A stretch of DNA of 64,000 bases, from NCBI GenBank assembly GCA_037157565.1, contig JAZHRO010000026.1, positions 30,866,501-30,930,500 of the forward strand. The letters run 5' to 3'. The DNA is from Thalassia testudinum (lineage: Eukaryota > Streptophyta > Magnoliopsida > Alismatales > Hydrocharitaceae). Both the position numbers and the translations under genes were made by a program. The notes below the pieces were generated by a model. That model searched no databases. It was given only the letters and a program-made list of their open reading frames with translations, and was not told where the DNA came from. The first letter of the stretch is position 1; each line of letters starts with the position of its first letter. Positions 22,688 to 33,495 of this stretch are shown piece by piece.

Positions 22688-23430
22688 GATTAAGAGCCCT
22701 AATGACATTATCAAAATGCCTAAGTGTTACTGAGAACATAAGAAGAGTGAAAGAAGAAAAGTATGTAACAGAGACCTGTATAAATAGTATTTATAAATAA
22801 ATATGTATAAGACATATAAAGTATGTATATAGATACGTAGTATAGCTATTTACATTTATATATAACTTCATACTTTTACTAACAAAATAAAATGTCACTG
22901 TAGGTGAAATAACTGTCGCTATAGACCCTGGTTTCCTTCTTACAGTTTGTATATATTTTTTCTGGGGTCCAGCGACGTTTATATCTGTTGTCGTAGCTAT
23001 TATATGTGTTACTGTATATGTCAGTATATTAAGTTAAGTTAGTATGCTATGTAATATTAGTTAGTAGTGTATATTTATATAAGTATTAGTAATATAACTT
23101 ATAAATAGATAGTATAGAATATACCTATGTATTATTTGATGCTTATTTGTAAGTAGAATTTTGCAAGCATTTTCATTAACTCTTTTTGTATATAATGGAA
23201 CTCTTATTTCATTCTTTATAGATTCATTCATTCATTATTGATTGTATATAAATTAATCATTTTTGGAATTAAAGAATAATTTTGGACCTAGAGAGTGATG
23301 TATATCAATATCTGCCTCCCAGTGAACGACCTGGAATAAACCAGTAAAAATTAGGTAATTAAATAAAATGGTTGTGATAACAGTTTGTATTTCCAACATT
23401 TACTAGAACAACATCAATTCACAATCATCA

Positions 23431-23941
23431 CTGACCATTCGTGTATAGTGAGAATTACTCCCCACTGTCCATTACGTATTAATTAGCAATATGAACTCCT
23501 TCTGAGTCGCCATTGACAGTGAGCTCAGGAGTGTATATGAAATTAGGCATTTAAGTTATAAGTGATTGTTATTTAAATTAAAGTGAGGATAGGGGCCCTT
23601 AAGTGATGGTTAAGTGATGGAGGGCCCCCGTGGAGGTGGATTAGGCTCAGCTACTTCCGCCATGGACAGCGGAAGCATTTGGTGAAGATGGAAGTGGTTT
23701 AGGTGAATAGGTGATCAAATCAGTGAATTAAGATGATAGAAATGTTCATGAAAGATTAAGGTAGGTGATTAATGTTTTAGAAAGACAAAAGACTGCTCCA
23801 AACAAGCTCAATGAGCTCGCCGGAGCTGAAGAAGATGAATGGAATTATGACATTACATCTATCTAATCTATCTAACTAATCTACTTACCTAACCTACTGT
23901 TACCTGGATGAAGGGGGTAGAAGATCTCTGTCGATGGTCCT
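23431..23941. other. Unassigned sequence between element A and LTR X
   Basis: About 510 bp with no ORF of note and no recognised repeat ends. Confidence 0.4.
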
Positions 23942-24254
23942 TGACAAAAAGCCATTTTCGCGCATTTGGAAGTCGTCGGAAATCGTAGTATAGTCGCGCA
24001 AAAACGTTCGTCAAAAATTGATTTCTAAAGATAACGAGACTTGAGTCCCGGTCGTTCGTCTCTGGGAGGCGTTGCTTTTACTTTTGAAATCAATCTTTTT
24101 GCCACTCTAATTTGTTTAGAATCGCATGCCGGTTCGTGATTATTACGTATTTACGTACGACATGCTTAGTTGCAAGAATATTAAGAGTTAAAAACAAGCA
24201 ACATTAATCACGCAAAAGATAATAGCAATCATTAAGCTCATGGTGATTTCAAAT

Positions 24255-24256
<2 letters not shown>

Positions 24257-24295
<39 letters not shown>
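24257..24295. repeat. (AT)n microsatellite
   Basis: About 39 bp of uninterrupted AT dinucleotides. Confidence 0.95.
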
Positions 24296-24298
<3 letters not shown>

Positions 24299-25461
24299 GT
24301 GTTTTCATTCATTCATTTGGGAGTTATTGCACAAGGAATCTAGAGGAAAGCTTGTACATAAATGCTTGAAAATTAAATCTAGCTACCAGAAAATGATCGC
24401 ATACAAGAATCGATGGGGGGATTTCACATGCATCATTGGGGGAGAAGTAAGACTACACTACTAAGTAGTAAATAAATGCAGTAAATATATGAAGAGCATA
24501 ATCTAAATCTAGCAGAATGGAAGGGCATTCAGGGGTGGTTTCCGATGGCCTTTGAATGGTTGAGAGAAGGAGGGACGGCCAATGGAACTTAGGTCGGCCC
24601 TTCGAGAGAGGTTGGGGAGCTGATCCAGCTTCCTGGCGTGGAGATGGTGGCCTCCATGGTGGTGCTCAACTCGTGGAGGTGGAGTGGAGATGGAAGTGGC
24701 TATTCTAAGGAGAATGGATGCCAAGGAAGTGAATGGGTGCAAATGGCCACCCAAGGGGTCTTTTTATAGACCTAAGGGAAGCTCTCTAGAGAATTATGGA
24801 ATTATCTAGAGAGGCCTATGGTGGGAGCTCGTGGGAGAGTGAGAGAGAGAGGGTGGATGGTGGTTTTTAGATCCACCAAATGTGGATCTAAAAATTGAAT
24901 GGCTCTTGGTTGTTATTTTTGGCAACCAAGGTAACCACACATGGTAGAGAGTTCTAGAGAACTCTAGGCTAGATATTTTCGTGTGGATGGTGTGTGTGGG
25001 TCGAAACTTAGGTGGCTAGGTTGATTAGGTTGGGTTCTAGTGGCTTTAGGTCAAGGTAGGTCTCAAATTAGGGTTATAAACCCTAATTCACTAAGGTAAA
25101 GTGCAATTAAACTTAATACAAGTTTAATTGGGTGTGTGGAAACTTAATTGAGAGTAAAAAAACTCAATTAAGTCAGGTATAGGTCAATTGGACTCTCACT
25201 GAGTCCAATTGGACAATGTGTGCTGAGATCAGGGCTCAATTGGACTCAATGAGTCCAATTGAATAGGCTGATGGAATTGACTAAGATCCAAGTCAATTAG
25301 GTTTAGTGAGGACCTAATTAGGTCCTTAGGGAGGTCTAGAGGTGATGTACTAGGGTTAGGGCACCTTAATTTATGTTCCTATGGGGTTGGAATTGGGTTT
25401 AGGGACCTAGAGATCCAAGATCAAGGCTTAAATCTCAAAACAGGAATTGGAGAGCAGTATT

Positions 25462-25694
25462 AGACGTCTAATAATAGAATCAGACTCTTATATTCAAAAA
25501 TCAGAAGTCCAGACTTGTTGTCTGGACGTCCAATCAGAGTTAGGAAGGATTTCGGGTTCTGTTTCGGGTATTCTGTAGAAATTAGACATCTGACAAAGTG
25601 TCTGGACATCCAATAACACTGCAGAAGTGGGTTTGAAGTGTGCAGGAATTGGCTAAGGGTCCTGGACGTCCTATAACTTATCTGGACATCCAGA
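25462..25694. repeat. Degenerate AGACGTCT array in LTR X
   Basis: AGACGTCT, GGACGTCC, AGACATCT, GGACATCC and related words occur about eight times. On the minus strand they lie upstream of the TATA at 24762-24768. Confidence 0.6.
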
Positions 25695-26225
25695 TAAGGT
25701 TTGGAACTAGGGTTTTAGGGCTTCCTAGGGTGTTGTGACCTAATCTAAGGGTGGCTAAGGCTTGGGGAAGTCTTTAGGCTATCCTAGGGCTAGGATGGAC
25801 CTAAGCTCTTCACATTTTACTACTTTATTTCTACTTAATAGAATAGCAAACTTTTAACCCCATTACATTATTATTCCTACATCTAAACTAGGCCTTCTGC
25901 TCCAGCTCTGCTACAACTCCTGTTATTCCTGATCCAGCTTCAGATCCAGCTCCTGATCAACTTATTGCCTGCAATTGACATAATGCACTTAATCAGCACA
26001 TTATAACATTATTTCATGCATAGCTAAAGGAAAGCAGTAAAGGTGCAGACAATGCATATGTATGCGTGAATAACCCTAACTTATGCTAAGTCCTAGCTTA
26101 ATCTAGGCCAATTAAGACCTATGATTGCTGCGCAATCAGTCCTTGACATAGGAGGAAATCAGAGGGACAGGGAAGAAGTCCGACGTGTGTAGGGGAGTGA
26201 AGCAGAGGAACTCCAGTGTCAGCGC

Positions 26226-27823
26226 TGAAATTGCACTAGAGGGGGGGTGAATAGTGAAATTATAGAATATTGTAATACAAAAAATTCAATCACACAATGA
26301 ACTCAATTCATTTTAGGTGGAAACCCAAGATGGGTGAAAACACCACCTAAGCCAATCTCTTGACTTAGGATTTTCGATCACAAGGTGATCAATCCACTAA
26401 CCACACTACTTAAACGAGGATAGTATACCTCAATTACAAATCCCACCTCCGATCCCTAAACGAAGGTTTCTCCCTTCAAAATGAAGAGACGGGGACCCGA
26501 CAGGCCGGATACCCAAAGTACACAAATTAAGAAGTAAAATAACACCTATAGAGCACCCCAATAATTTAGTTGCTTTCTTATCTACTAAGCATGAAAAGAA
26601 CTCCCTGATGATTTGCAGAATGGAGTAAGCCGGGAGTATGGATTTGCCTTTTGATCGGAGTATTAGCACAGCACAAGGGTAAGATGGAGCTTCGAGTAGA
26701 GAGCAAGAGACTTTTCTAATGGAATTATATCTCAAGAGGTGTGTCTTACCTAAGAGGAGTTGTAGTCTATTTATAGGCAAGTTTGGAACCTTCAAGAACA
26801 CTTGGGAGAGCTCTTCTAGCCGTTGGAGACAAACCCCAAGAGTTTAGGATGAAATCCACACAAAATCAGGGCAATGATGAGTCTGACAGCAATATCAGAC
26901 GTCTAATTATATAATCAGACATCTTATAGGATGTTTGATTATTCCTCTGGTCGTCTAATACTGTAGGACATCCTTAACTCACTCTATTGGATCAAAAGAA
27001 GGACGTCTGATATTTTCTCATAAGATGTCTGATTATGTTATTGGACGTCTAATGAAGGGTGGATTCGTTCCTGTTATCATCAGATCCAAACAGGGTTCTA
27101 GGTTTAGAGGATCAGACATCGTTATGGATGTCTGAGGACATTACCAGACGTCTGAAAACCTAAATACTCTTCCCTACTTCTGCCAAAAGATTATGTGGCC
27201 GTAAAGAGATATGCACAGAAAATCATGGCCAACGGTTCAAAGGCAGACGTCTGAAAGTCAGTCAAGACGTCTAGAAATTATTTTTGCCTAAGCCAAGCCT
27301 AATGGTTAGTATGAGGACGTCTGGGTAAAGAATCAGATGTTTGTGTAAGGTTATCGACGTCTAAAAGTGAAGTCCTTCGACTGATGTTTATGATGAGACA
27401 AACAAAGGTAGAACTCTTTGAAATTAGACGTCTGAGACACTTGTCAGACGTCTTATGGTGGAAAATCAGATGTCTGACCATTATCCTGGACGTCTGATAA
27501 AAGTATAAGTGTTGGGTTTTTGTTTCTAATTTATCCTAAGTGTAGAGAGCCTAAGTTAGCTATTTATAGGTTATGTTTGGGGGCTCTTTATAATATTTCT
27601 AGACTCAAATAAAATGAAAATTACAACCTTTGAAAGTTTACATGAAAAAGCCTAAGACCTAATACTTATGCCACTCGTCTTCACGCTTTTAATCTCCCGT
27701 CTTGGAAAGCTTTTTGAAATCCTGCAAATATGTTATTACAGAGAGAAAACAATATGCTACGCTTTATTTTTTATTTCATTTTCTTCATTTTGTAAAATCA
27801 TCAAAATATTATATACGAGTGGT
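26226..27823 (-). repeat. 3' LTR of C1, truncated by 10 bp at its U3 end
   Basis: It starts TGAAATTGCAC (26226) and matches the other LTR up to ACGAGTGGT at 27823, where the partner continues for 10 more bases to its terminus. Beyond 27823 the sequence is unrelated and no polypurine tract is visible at the junction. A TATA (minus, TATTTATA on + at 26768-26775) and an AGACGTCT array (26897-27496) are present. Confidence 0.9.
26897..27496. repeat. AGACGTCT palindrome array in the C1 3' LTR
   Basis: About 20 copies or one-step variants (AGACGTCT, GGACGTCT, AGATGTCT, AGACATCT) lie within 600 bp, often as TCAGACGTCTGA. They are upstream of the TATA on the transcribed strand. Confidence 0.85.
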
Positions 27824-28412
27824 GTTGGCGCGAGATGTAATCAAAACCTCCCGATTTGTTTAGGAGGTCCCACCCAAAAATGCGAGAGAGTAGACATGGA
27901 AGGGGTTTGAGATTTTTGCATGGTAGGGTGCGAAGGTTTTCAACATATTTTTCAGGGAGAACTAACTCTTGATTGATGATTTCTAGGTCGTATTGCCTCA
28001 GAATGTCATTGAAATCATTTCCCTCATTGGGGATGGCTAGAAGGTCGGAAATAGTTTTGGATGTGATGTGTATTTCGCGACCAAATAGGCGGGTATGGAG
28101 TTCAAGTTCATCGTTGTTGTAGTCCTCAACTATGTTGGCATAAAAGAGATGGCAAAGATCAGGGAACACACCAAGAGTTCCAATGCCGGAGTGGAATTGA
28201 CGGTCAAAATATTGAAAGAGATGGAGAGTTTGGAAGTGTTCCCAAAGGTTCAAATGGGCAAAATCATTCCAAACAATAAAACAAGGGCATTTAACTTTAG
28301 AATTCGCGAAACGACAAAATCGCTGCCTAGCGATGTTACCCCGCAATTGATCTGCCAAATAAGTGGAAGAGGAAGTGGAAGATCCCTCAACTTGCTTCCT
28401 ACGGGGAGGCAT
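27801..28412 (-). CDS. Extra ORF inside C1, resembling the plant transposon-associated (Transposase_32-type) protein
   Basis: 203 codons from ATG (CAT at 28410-28412). The N-terminus is basic and Ser-rich (MPPRRKQVEGSSTSSST). It is followed by WNDFAHLNLWEHFQTLH, VFPDLCHLFYANIVEDYNND, LFGREIHITSKTISDLLAIP and later RTLPCKNLKPLPCLLSRIFG. The pattern of an FYAN-like block, then V-x-G-x-x-I and a LLxIPxxG block, recalls the putative plant transposon protein domain often carried by non-autonomous LTR elements (recognised from memory, not searched). It is not an envelope. The frame runs past the junction at 27823 and ends in LTR sequence, so the true C-terminus was probably lost. It lies in sense with pol, downstream of an AGACGTCT array and a weak TATA. 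Confidence 0.55.
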   Translation of the reverse strand: MPPRRKQVEGSSTSSSTYLADQLRGNIARQRFCRFANSKVKCPCFIVWNDFAHLNLWEHFQTLHLFQYFDRQFHSGIGTLGVFPDLCHLFYANIVEDYNNDELELHTRLFGREIHITSKTISDLLAIPNEGNDFNDILRQYDLEIINQELVLPEKYVENLRTLPCKNLKPLPCLLSRIFGWDLLNKSGGFDYISRQHHSYIIF

Positions 28413-29811
28413 ATTTGGTGGAATGGGTGGTTAGGTTTTGGAAAAAATGGGTGGTGTTTTGAGAATAGAATACCTGCAAAAAAAAAATCCATACAAGAAC
28501 ATTCAACCAACCAAACAACGTTCACCCAAAACAACACAGATTCAAATAATGCAATCATCATTGAAAAGATATGTGGCAGTATGCCTTGAGGCAATACAAC
28601 CTGCCATGTAGTTGTGGCAAAATACCTCTGGATTCAAGCCACTAAAATGTCGGCTTGAACCTCATGAGGTAATACCCTTGCCATGGAAGATGCAGCTAGG
28701 GCTAACAGGGTTTTCTTGACCGAGGGTTAGGGTTCTAAGGCTGATAATGATATGAAATGTGCAAGTAGGTCAAGTGAATCAAGAAGGAGAACTAGATGCT
28801 ACAAGATGCTACAAGGTCGTGTGTAAAAGAGCATGGAGATGCCCTAGGAGTTGAGAGGGTATACCCACGGGAGGAGGGAAGCCTCCAAATGCGTCGTCGA
28901 GAGGCAGGGAGGACGCGCGCAGAGGAGCAACAGTTCCGCCAGTCGTCGAGGAGGCGCGACGGTCGTCTGGCGGCGAGCAGAACTTCGCCAACTGCTGCTG
29001 TGGATCGTCGGGTGTGAGGGAGAGCGGTAGGGATTTGGGAGAGGAGAGTGGGACCTTTGCGAAGGGGATCTTATATCCGAAGGTCACGGAGCAAGTCTCC
29101 CCCTGAAGTTGGGGAGATATGCATTTCAAACCGTCCAGAGAATAGTCGCGATGCGCAGATCTTTCCCCTATCAGACGTCTGGAGATGATGTCAGACGTCG
29201 GGATTTGCATGAGGGATTTTAGCCCTTTTCATGGCGACGTCTGTTTTATTCATCAGATGATAAATCAGACGACTAATTTTAAAATTAGACGTCTGATTTC
29301 TGCAGGCATCCTTCCCTGGAAAATGATTTATTCTCCAGGCTGTCGTCTGATTTCTGTCTCAGATGACAGGGAAGACGTCTAAATATAAAATTAGATGTCC
29401 TATTTTTGCAGACAGACATTCCTGGATTTTGGCCTAAAGTTACAGGGTCGTCCGATTTACCTATCAGACGACCTATGAGACGTCTAATCACAGATTCAGA
29501 CGTCCGACTGATAATACATGTTCTGTCTCAAAGATAGACGTCTGACAACACATCTGGACGACTCCCTAAACGTCTGTGAAGGATTCCAGACGTCTGAGAT
29601 GACTGTTTTGTTAGATAAAAACATCGTCTATCCCAGATGTTTAGACGACGAATTTTTATGTATAAGACGTCTGATAATTTAATCAGACGTCTAATATTGG
29701 ACAGAATGTGCATTTGGATGTTTGAATTGGGAATGAAGGCTTCTAACTTAGTAAAATCAAGGCTCCATCTATGCTCATGACAAAGGAAGTTCCATTAAAT
29801 CACTAAATTCT
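28413..29811 (-). other. Region between C1 pol and the extra ORF, with a promoter-like array
   Basis: Reading on the minus strand, the pol stop (29812) is followed by an array of AGACGTCT words (29173-29693), a weak TATA-like ATATAA near 29071-29076, a GC-rich stretch (about 28850-29030) and then the ORF start. The array-TATA-leader-ORF order mimics an LTR promoter. The ORF at 28796-29017 on the other strand is probably chance. Confidence 0.5.
29173..29693. repeat. AGACGTCT array in the internal region of C1
   Basis: About 20 words such as AGACGTCT, AGACGACT, GGTCGTCC and AGATGTTT occur over 520 bp. This is outside the LTR, yet as dense as in the LTRs. Confidence 0.8.
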
Positions 29812-32802
29812 TCAAATATCACTTAGCTTACATATGCATAGTTTCCTACGTATATAATTAAAGCGATCATAATTCAAAGGTTTAGTGAAAATATCAGCTA
29901 ATTGCAGTTCAGTACAAATAAATTCAACTTCGATTTCTCCCTTAAGTACATTATCTCTCAGGAAGTGATGTCGAACATCAATATGTTTTGTGCGAGAGTG
30001 ATGGACGGGATTTTTTGAGAGGTTGATAGCACTAGTATTGTCACATAATATTTTTATCTTATTAAATATCAAGTTAAAATCCTTCAAAGTATTTTTCATC
30101 CAAAGCACTTGGGAACATGCTAGTGCGGCGGCTATGTATTCAGCTTCTGTAGTCGATAGCGCTACACTAGATTGTTTCTTTAAGAACCAAGAGACTAGTG
30201 ATTCGCCCAAGAATTGGCACGTCCCACTAGTACTCTTTCTATCAGTGCGGCTACCTGCGTAGTCCGCATTGTTATAAGTAACTAAGTTGAATTGTGGACT
30301 CCTAGGGTAGAATAAGCCATAATCAGATGTGTTAACTAGATATCTAAGTATTCGTTTTACAGCATTTAGGTGTGATTGTTTAGGGTTTGATTGAAACCTA
30401 GCACATAAGCAGGTACTAAACAAAATATCAGGTCTACTGGAACTTAAATACAGTAAAGATCCAATCATGCTACGATAGAGCTTTTGATCTATGGGCGTAC
30501 CTGATTCGTCCAAGTCTTGGGAAGTTGTGACACTCATAGGAGTGTTCTTCCCTTTAATTTTGTTTATATCAAATTTCTTCAGCATCTCCTTTGTGTATTT
30601 TGATTGACACACAAAGGTTCCAATTTCGAGTTGAGTGATTTGCAACCCCAAGAAAAACTTGAGCTCACCCATTAAACTCATTTCGAATTCTTCCTACATA
30701 ATTTCTGAAAACTTTCTACACATAGATTCATTAGTAGCACTAAATATAATATCATCTACATATATTTGAACTAATAAAATGTCTTTTCCTTTTCTTTTAA
30801 TGAATAATGTGGAATCAGCTTCCCCTATAGAGAATTTTGCACTTAACAAGTAGTCTTTGAGCCTTTCATACCAAGCTCTAGGAGCTTGCTTTAGACCATA
30901 TAGTGCCTTGTTTAATTTGTAGACAAAATGAGGCTTATCATGAGACTCAAAACTAGGAGGTTGTTTTACAAAAACTTCCTCCTTAATGAATCCGTTAAGA
31001 AACGCGCTCTTAACGTCCATTTGAAAGAGTTTAAAACCAAGAAAGGCGGCATAAGCAAGAAGCATGTGAATTGATTTGAGTCGAGCTACGGGAGCGTAGG
31101 TCTCATCAAAATCAATTCCTTTTTCTTGGTTGTACCCTTATGCCATCAACCGAGCGTTGTTTCGAATAACCATACTGGATTCATTCAACTTGTTTCGGAA
31201 TACCCATTTGGTACCTATTACCGTTTGCCCTTCAGGCTTAGGTACTAGATCCCAAACTTCATTCCTTTGGAATTGGTTGAGTTCCTCCTGCATAGCCATC
31301 ATCCAAGGTTCTTCGGAGCACGCTTCCTCGACACTCTTGGGTTCAACTTGAGATACAAAGGCGGAGAGACCAAAGGAGCAACTAAAACGAGATCGGGTTT
31401 TAACGCCATCAGAAACACTTCCAATGACTTGACTTTCGGGATGATCCCTTTGATATATCCAATCTTTTGGAAGATTATGGATATTAGAGTTTGGAATGTT
31501 AGACACATCAATAGTAGAATCATCTCCATCATCCATATTGACTCGGTCAATGGAAGAATGAGGAGATTCATCGAAGGAAACATGGAGGGTTTCCTCCATT
31601 ATTAATGTGGTCTTGTTAAAAATCCGATATGCCTTACTACGTGAGGAATAACCAATAAAGATGGCTTCTTCACCTTTGGCATCAAATTTATCTAAATTAG
31701 AGTGGGTATTCAAGATAAAACATCGACATCCAAAAACTTTAAAATAACTAATTTTGGGTATTTTCCCATAGTATAGTTGAAAACAAGTTTTTCGCAATCC
31801 AGATCGAATTAAGGTGCGATTTAACACGTAACAAGCCGTGTTAACCTCCTCAGCCCAAAAGTACTTCGGTAATCCCGAGTCTATGAGCAATGTTCGAGCA
31901 CACTCTTGAAGAGTACGGTTCTTTCTCTCAACCACCCCATTTTGTTGAGGTGTTCGAGGAAAAGAAAACTCATGAGCAATACCATGCTCTTGACAAAAAT
32001 CATCAAACAAGGAATTTTCAAACTCGCCCCCATGATCACTACAGATACGAGTGATTTGGTAGCCTTTTTCAGTTTGAACTTTCCTACAAAAAATAGAAAA
32101 GACGGAAAACACTCCTTCTTTGGATCTTAAGAAGGAGACCCATGAAAACCTAGAAAAATCATCTACAATTACAAGGCAATATTTGCATCCACTGAGGCTC
32201 TCATATTTTGTAGGTCCAAACAAATCTAGGTGAAGTAGTTCTAAAGGTCTTGATGTGGATATAACTTCTTTGCTTTTAAAGCTAGATTTTATAATCTTAC
32301 CTAATTTACATGAATCACAAATAGGCTCATTTAAAAATTTTCCTTTAGGAAAACCTCGGACTAGTTCATGTTTAGCTAGTTTTTGAACCAGCTTCATATG
32401 AACATGTCCTAGTCTTTTATGCCATATACTTAACTCATCATTTGCTATAAGACATTCATAAGTGCCATTTTTATCAAATTCTACGACATAAATGTCTTTA
32501 AATCTAGTTCCCTTAAGAAGGGTTTCATTGGTTAATGCATGCATAATTTCAAACTTTTTAGAAGTAAACACTACTTTAAAGCCCTTATCACATATTTGAC
32601 TTACACTTAAAAGATTATGTTTTAGTCCTTTAACTAGAGAAACATTTGAGATGGGAGAGAGAGGGTTACCTATTTTACCAAGGCCAATAATATGATCCTT
32701 GTGGTTGTTGCCAAATGTAACTATTCCTCCATCCGTAGGTTGGAGGTCCAAAAATAGGCGCTTGTCTCCCATCATATGTTTGGAGCATCCAAAGTCCATC
32801 AC
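29812..32802 (-). pseudogene. C1 pol: protease, integrase, reverse transcriptase, RNase H
   Basis: One frame spans the whole interval with two in-frame stops, TAA at 31138-31140 and TAG at 30694-30696. Order: protease MDFGCSKHMMGD, where the usual DSG is DFG; GAG-pre-integrase H..H..C..C (WHKRLGHVHMKL, CDSCKLGK); integrase core HLDLFGP, SDHGGEF and GVVERKNRT with all three acidic residues kept; RT with QMDVKSAFLNG, KALYGLKQAPRAWYERL and YVDDIIF; RNase H with NNADYAGSRTDRKSTSG (D to N at the first acidic site), STTEAEYIA and RTKHIDVRHHF. It makes and inserts the cDNA copy in functional relatives. Each stop fits a C-to-T change in a glutamine codon (inference). Confidence 0.93.
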
Positions 32803-33007
32803 CCATCGGCCTCCTTCGTGGCGGTGGTCTCCTTGTCTTCCTCCTTGTAGACCTTCTTCCTCCTACAAAAGATCTTCGATGGTGACTTGGTGTTTCTATA
32901 GGTCTTTCTAATTTGAGTCATCCATCCTTCATTTTGTATATCCAATTTTTGACATTATGATGTCCTTTCATCCCTACAAAACAAAGTGAGAGTTGTCTTT
33001 TCGGTAT

Positions 33008-33406
33008 TCATTGTAAAGTGGATCCGTATTTGTTAGTGGTCTCCTTTAGAGGAGGGTCCTTTTTCGGCTCACTTTGACTAGGTTTATAAAAGCCTAGTCC
33101 AAATTTACTTGAGGAAGGTTTTTGATGGGCAATGAGTTTGTCCAAGTTATCTTTCCCCTTTGTAAATTTGGCTAGGTCCTCAAGTTGGTTTGACTTTTCT
33201 TTGAGATGATTTGTCTCTATTTTCATTATGTCTAGTTTATCTTCTAATGCCCTAATTTCTACTCTAAGTAAGCCATTTTCATCCTTTTTAAAGGAGTTTG
33301 ATTTTTCAAGCACATGGATTTTGTCGAGTAATTCTTCTCTATCTAAAAATTTTTGTTCATTCATTGCTGTATACAAATCATTTGTTAATGACTCTTTCTC
33401 AATCAT
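33008..33406 (-). pseudogene. C1 gag-pol linker with predicted coiled coil
   Basis: A 132-codon ORF rich in Lys, Glu and Leu with heptad-like spacing (LLDKIHVLEKSNSFKKDENG, IRALEDKLDIMKIETNHLKE). It lies between gag and protease but in another frame than both, so there is a frameshift near 33407-33495 and another upstream of the protease. Such extended coiled-coil regions occur in several plant copia lineages. Confidence 0.7.
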
Positions 33407-33495
33407 TAGATTTCTTATTTGAATATTTAAAGCAGTGGTTTCTTTTGTAAGAATTAGATTCTTTTCTTTAAGATCATTGATTAATCTCTTATTTT

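Larger units (their letters stand above)
1871..23430 (+). mobile_element. 3' LTR of element A, split into three segments by nested insertions
   Basis: The LTR begins TGATGAGTGG after the polypurine tract. Removing S1 and G1, each with one target-site copy, leaves segments 1871-3997, 6712-7199 and 21093-23430, about 4.95 kb in all. The proposed end, TCATCA at 23430, is the exact inverse of the start TGATGA. Shortly before it, at about 23317, is CTCCCAGTGAACGACCTGG, resembling the CTCCCTGAGTTCGACCTCGGG block near the 3' end of the G1 LTR, so polarity and end agree. The middle contains a GC-rich promoter-like part (about 2380-2930) and a very AT-rich part (about 21480-22300). The end is inferred; the 5' LTR and the target duplication lie outside the window. 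Confidence 0.6.
23942..26220 (-). mobile_element. LTR X, left part (Athila-like LTR, minus strand)
   Basis: The proposed border TGACAAAAAGCC at 23942 is followed by AGTCCCGGTCGTTCGTCTCTGGGAGG (about 24044-24070; 20-base core GGTCGTTCGTCTCTGGGAGG). This resembles the CCCGAGGTCGAACTCAGGGAG block just inside the corresponding edge of the G1 LTRs. A minus-strand TATA (TTTTATA on +, 24762-24768) and an upstream array of AGACGTCT-like words (25462-25694) fit an LTR promoter. The right part may be 36335-37230 after removal of C1. A second TATA there means two LTRs could be joined, so the single-LTR reading is tentative. Confidence 0.4.

Noticed and set aside
24257..24295. AT run as a possible regulatory site or origin
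   Set aside because: A simple microsatellite; nothing around it supports another role.
28095..28589. 164-codon + strand ORF
   Set aside because: Antisense to the more plausible 203-codon ORF in C1.
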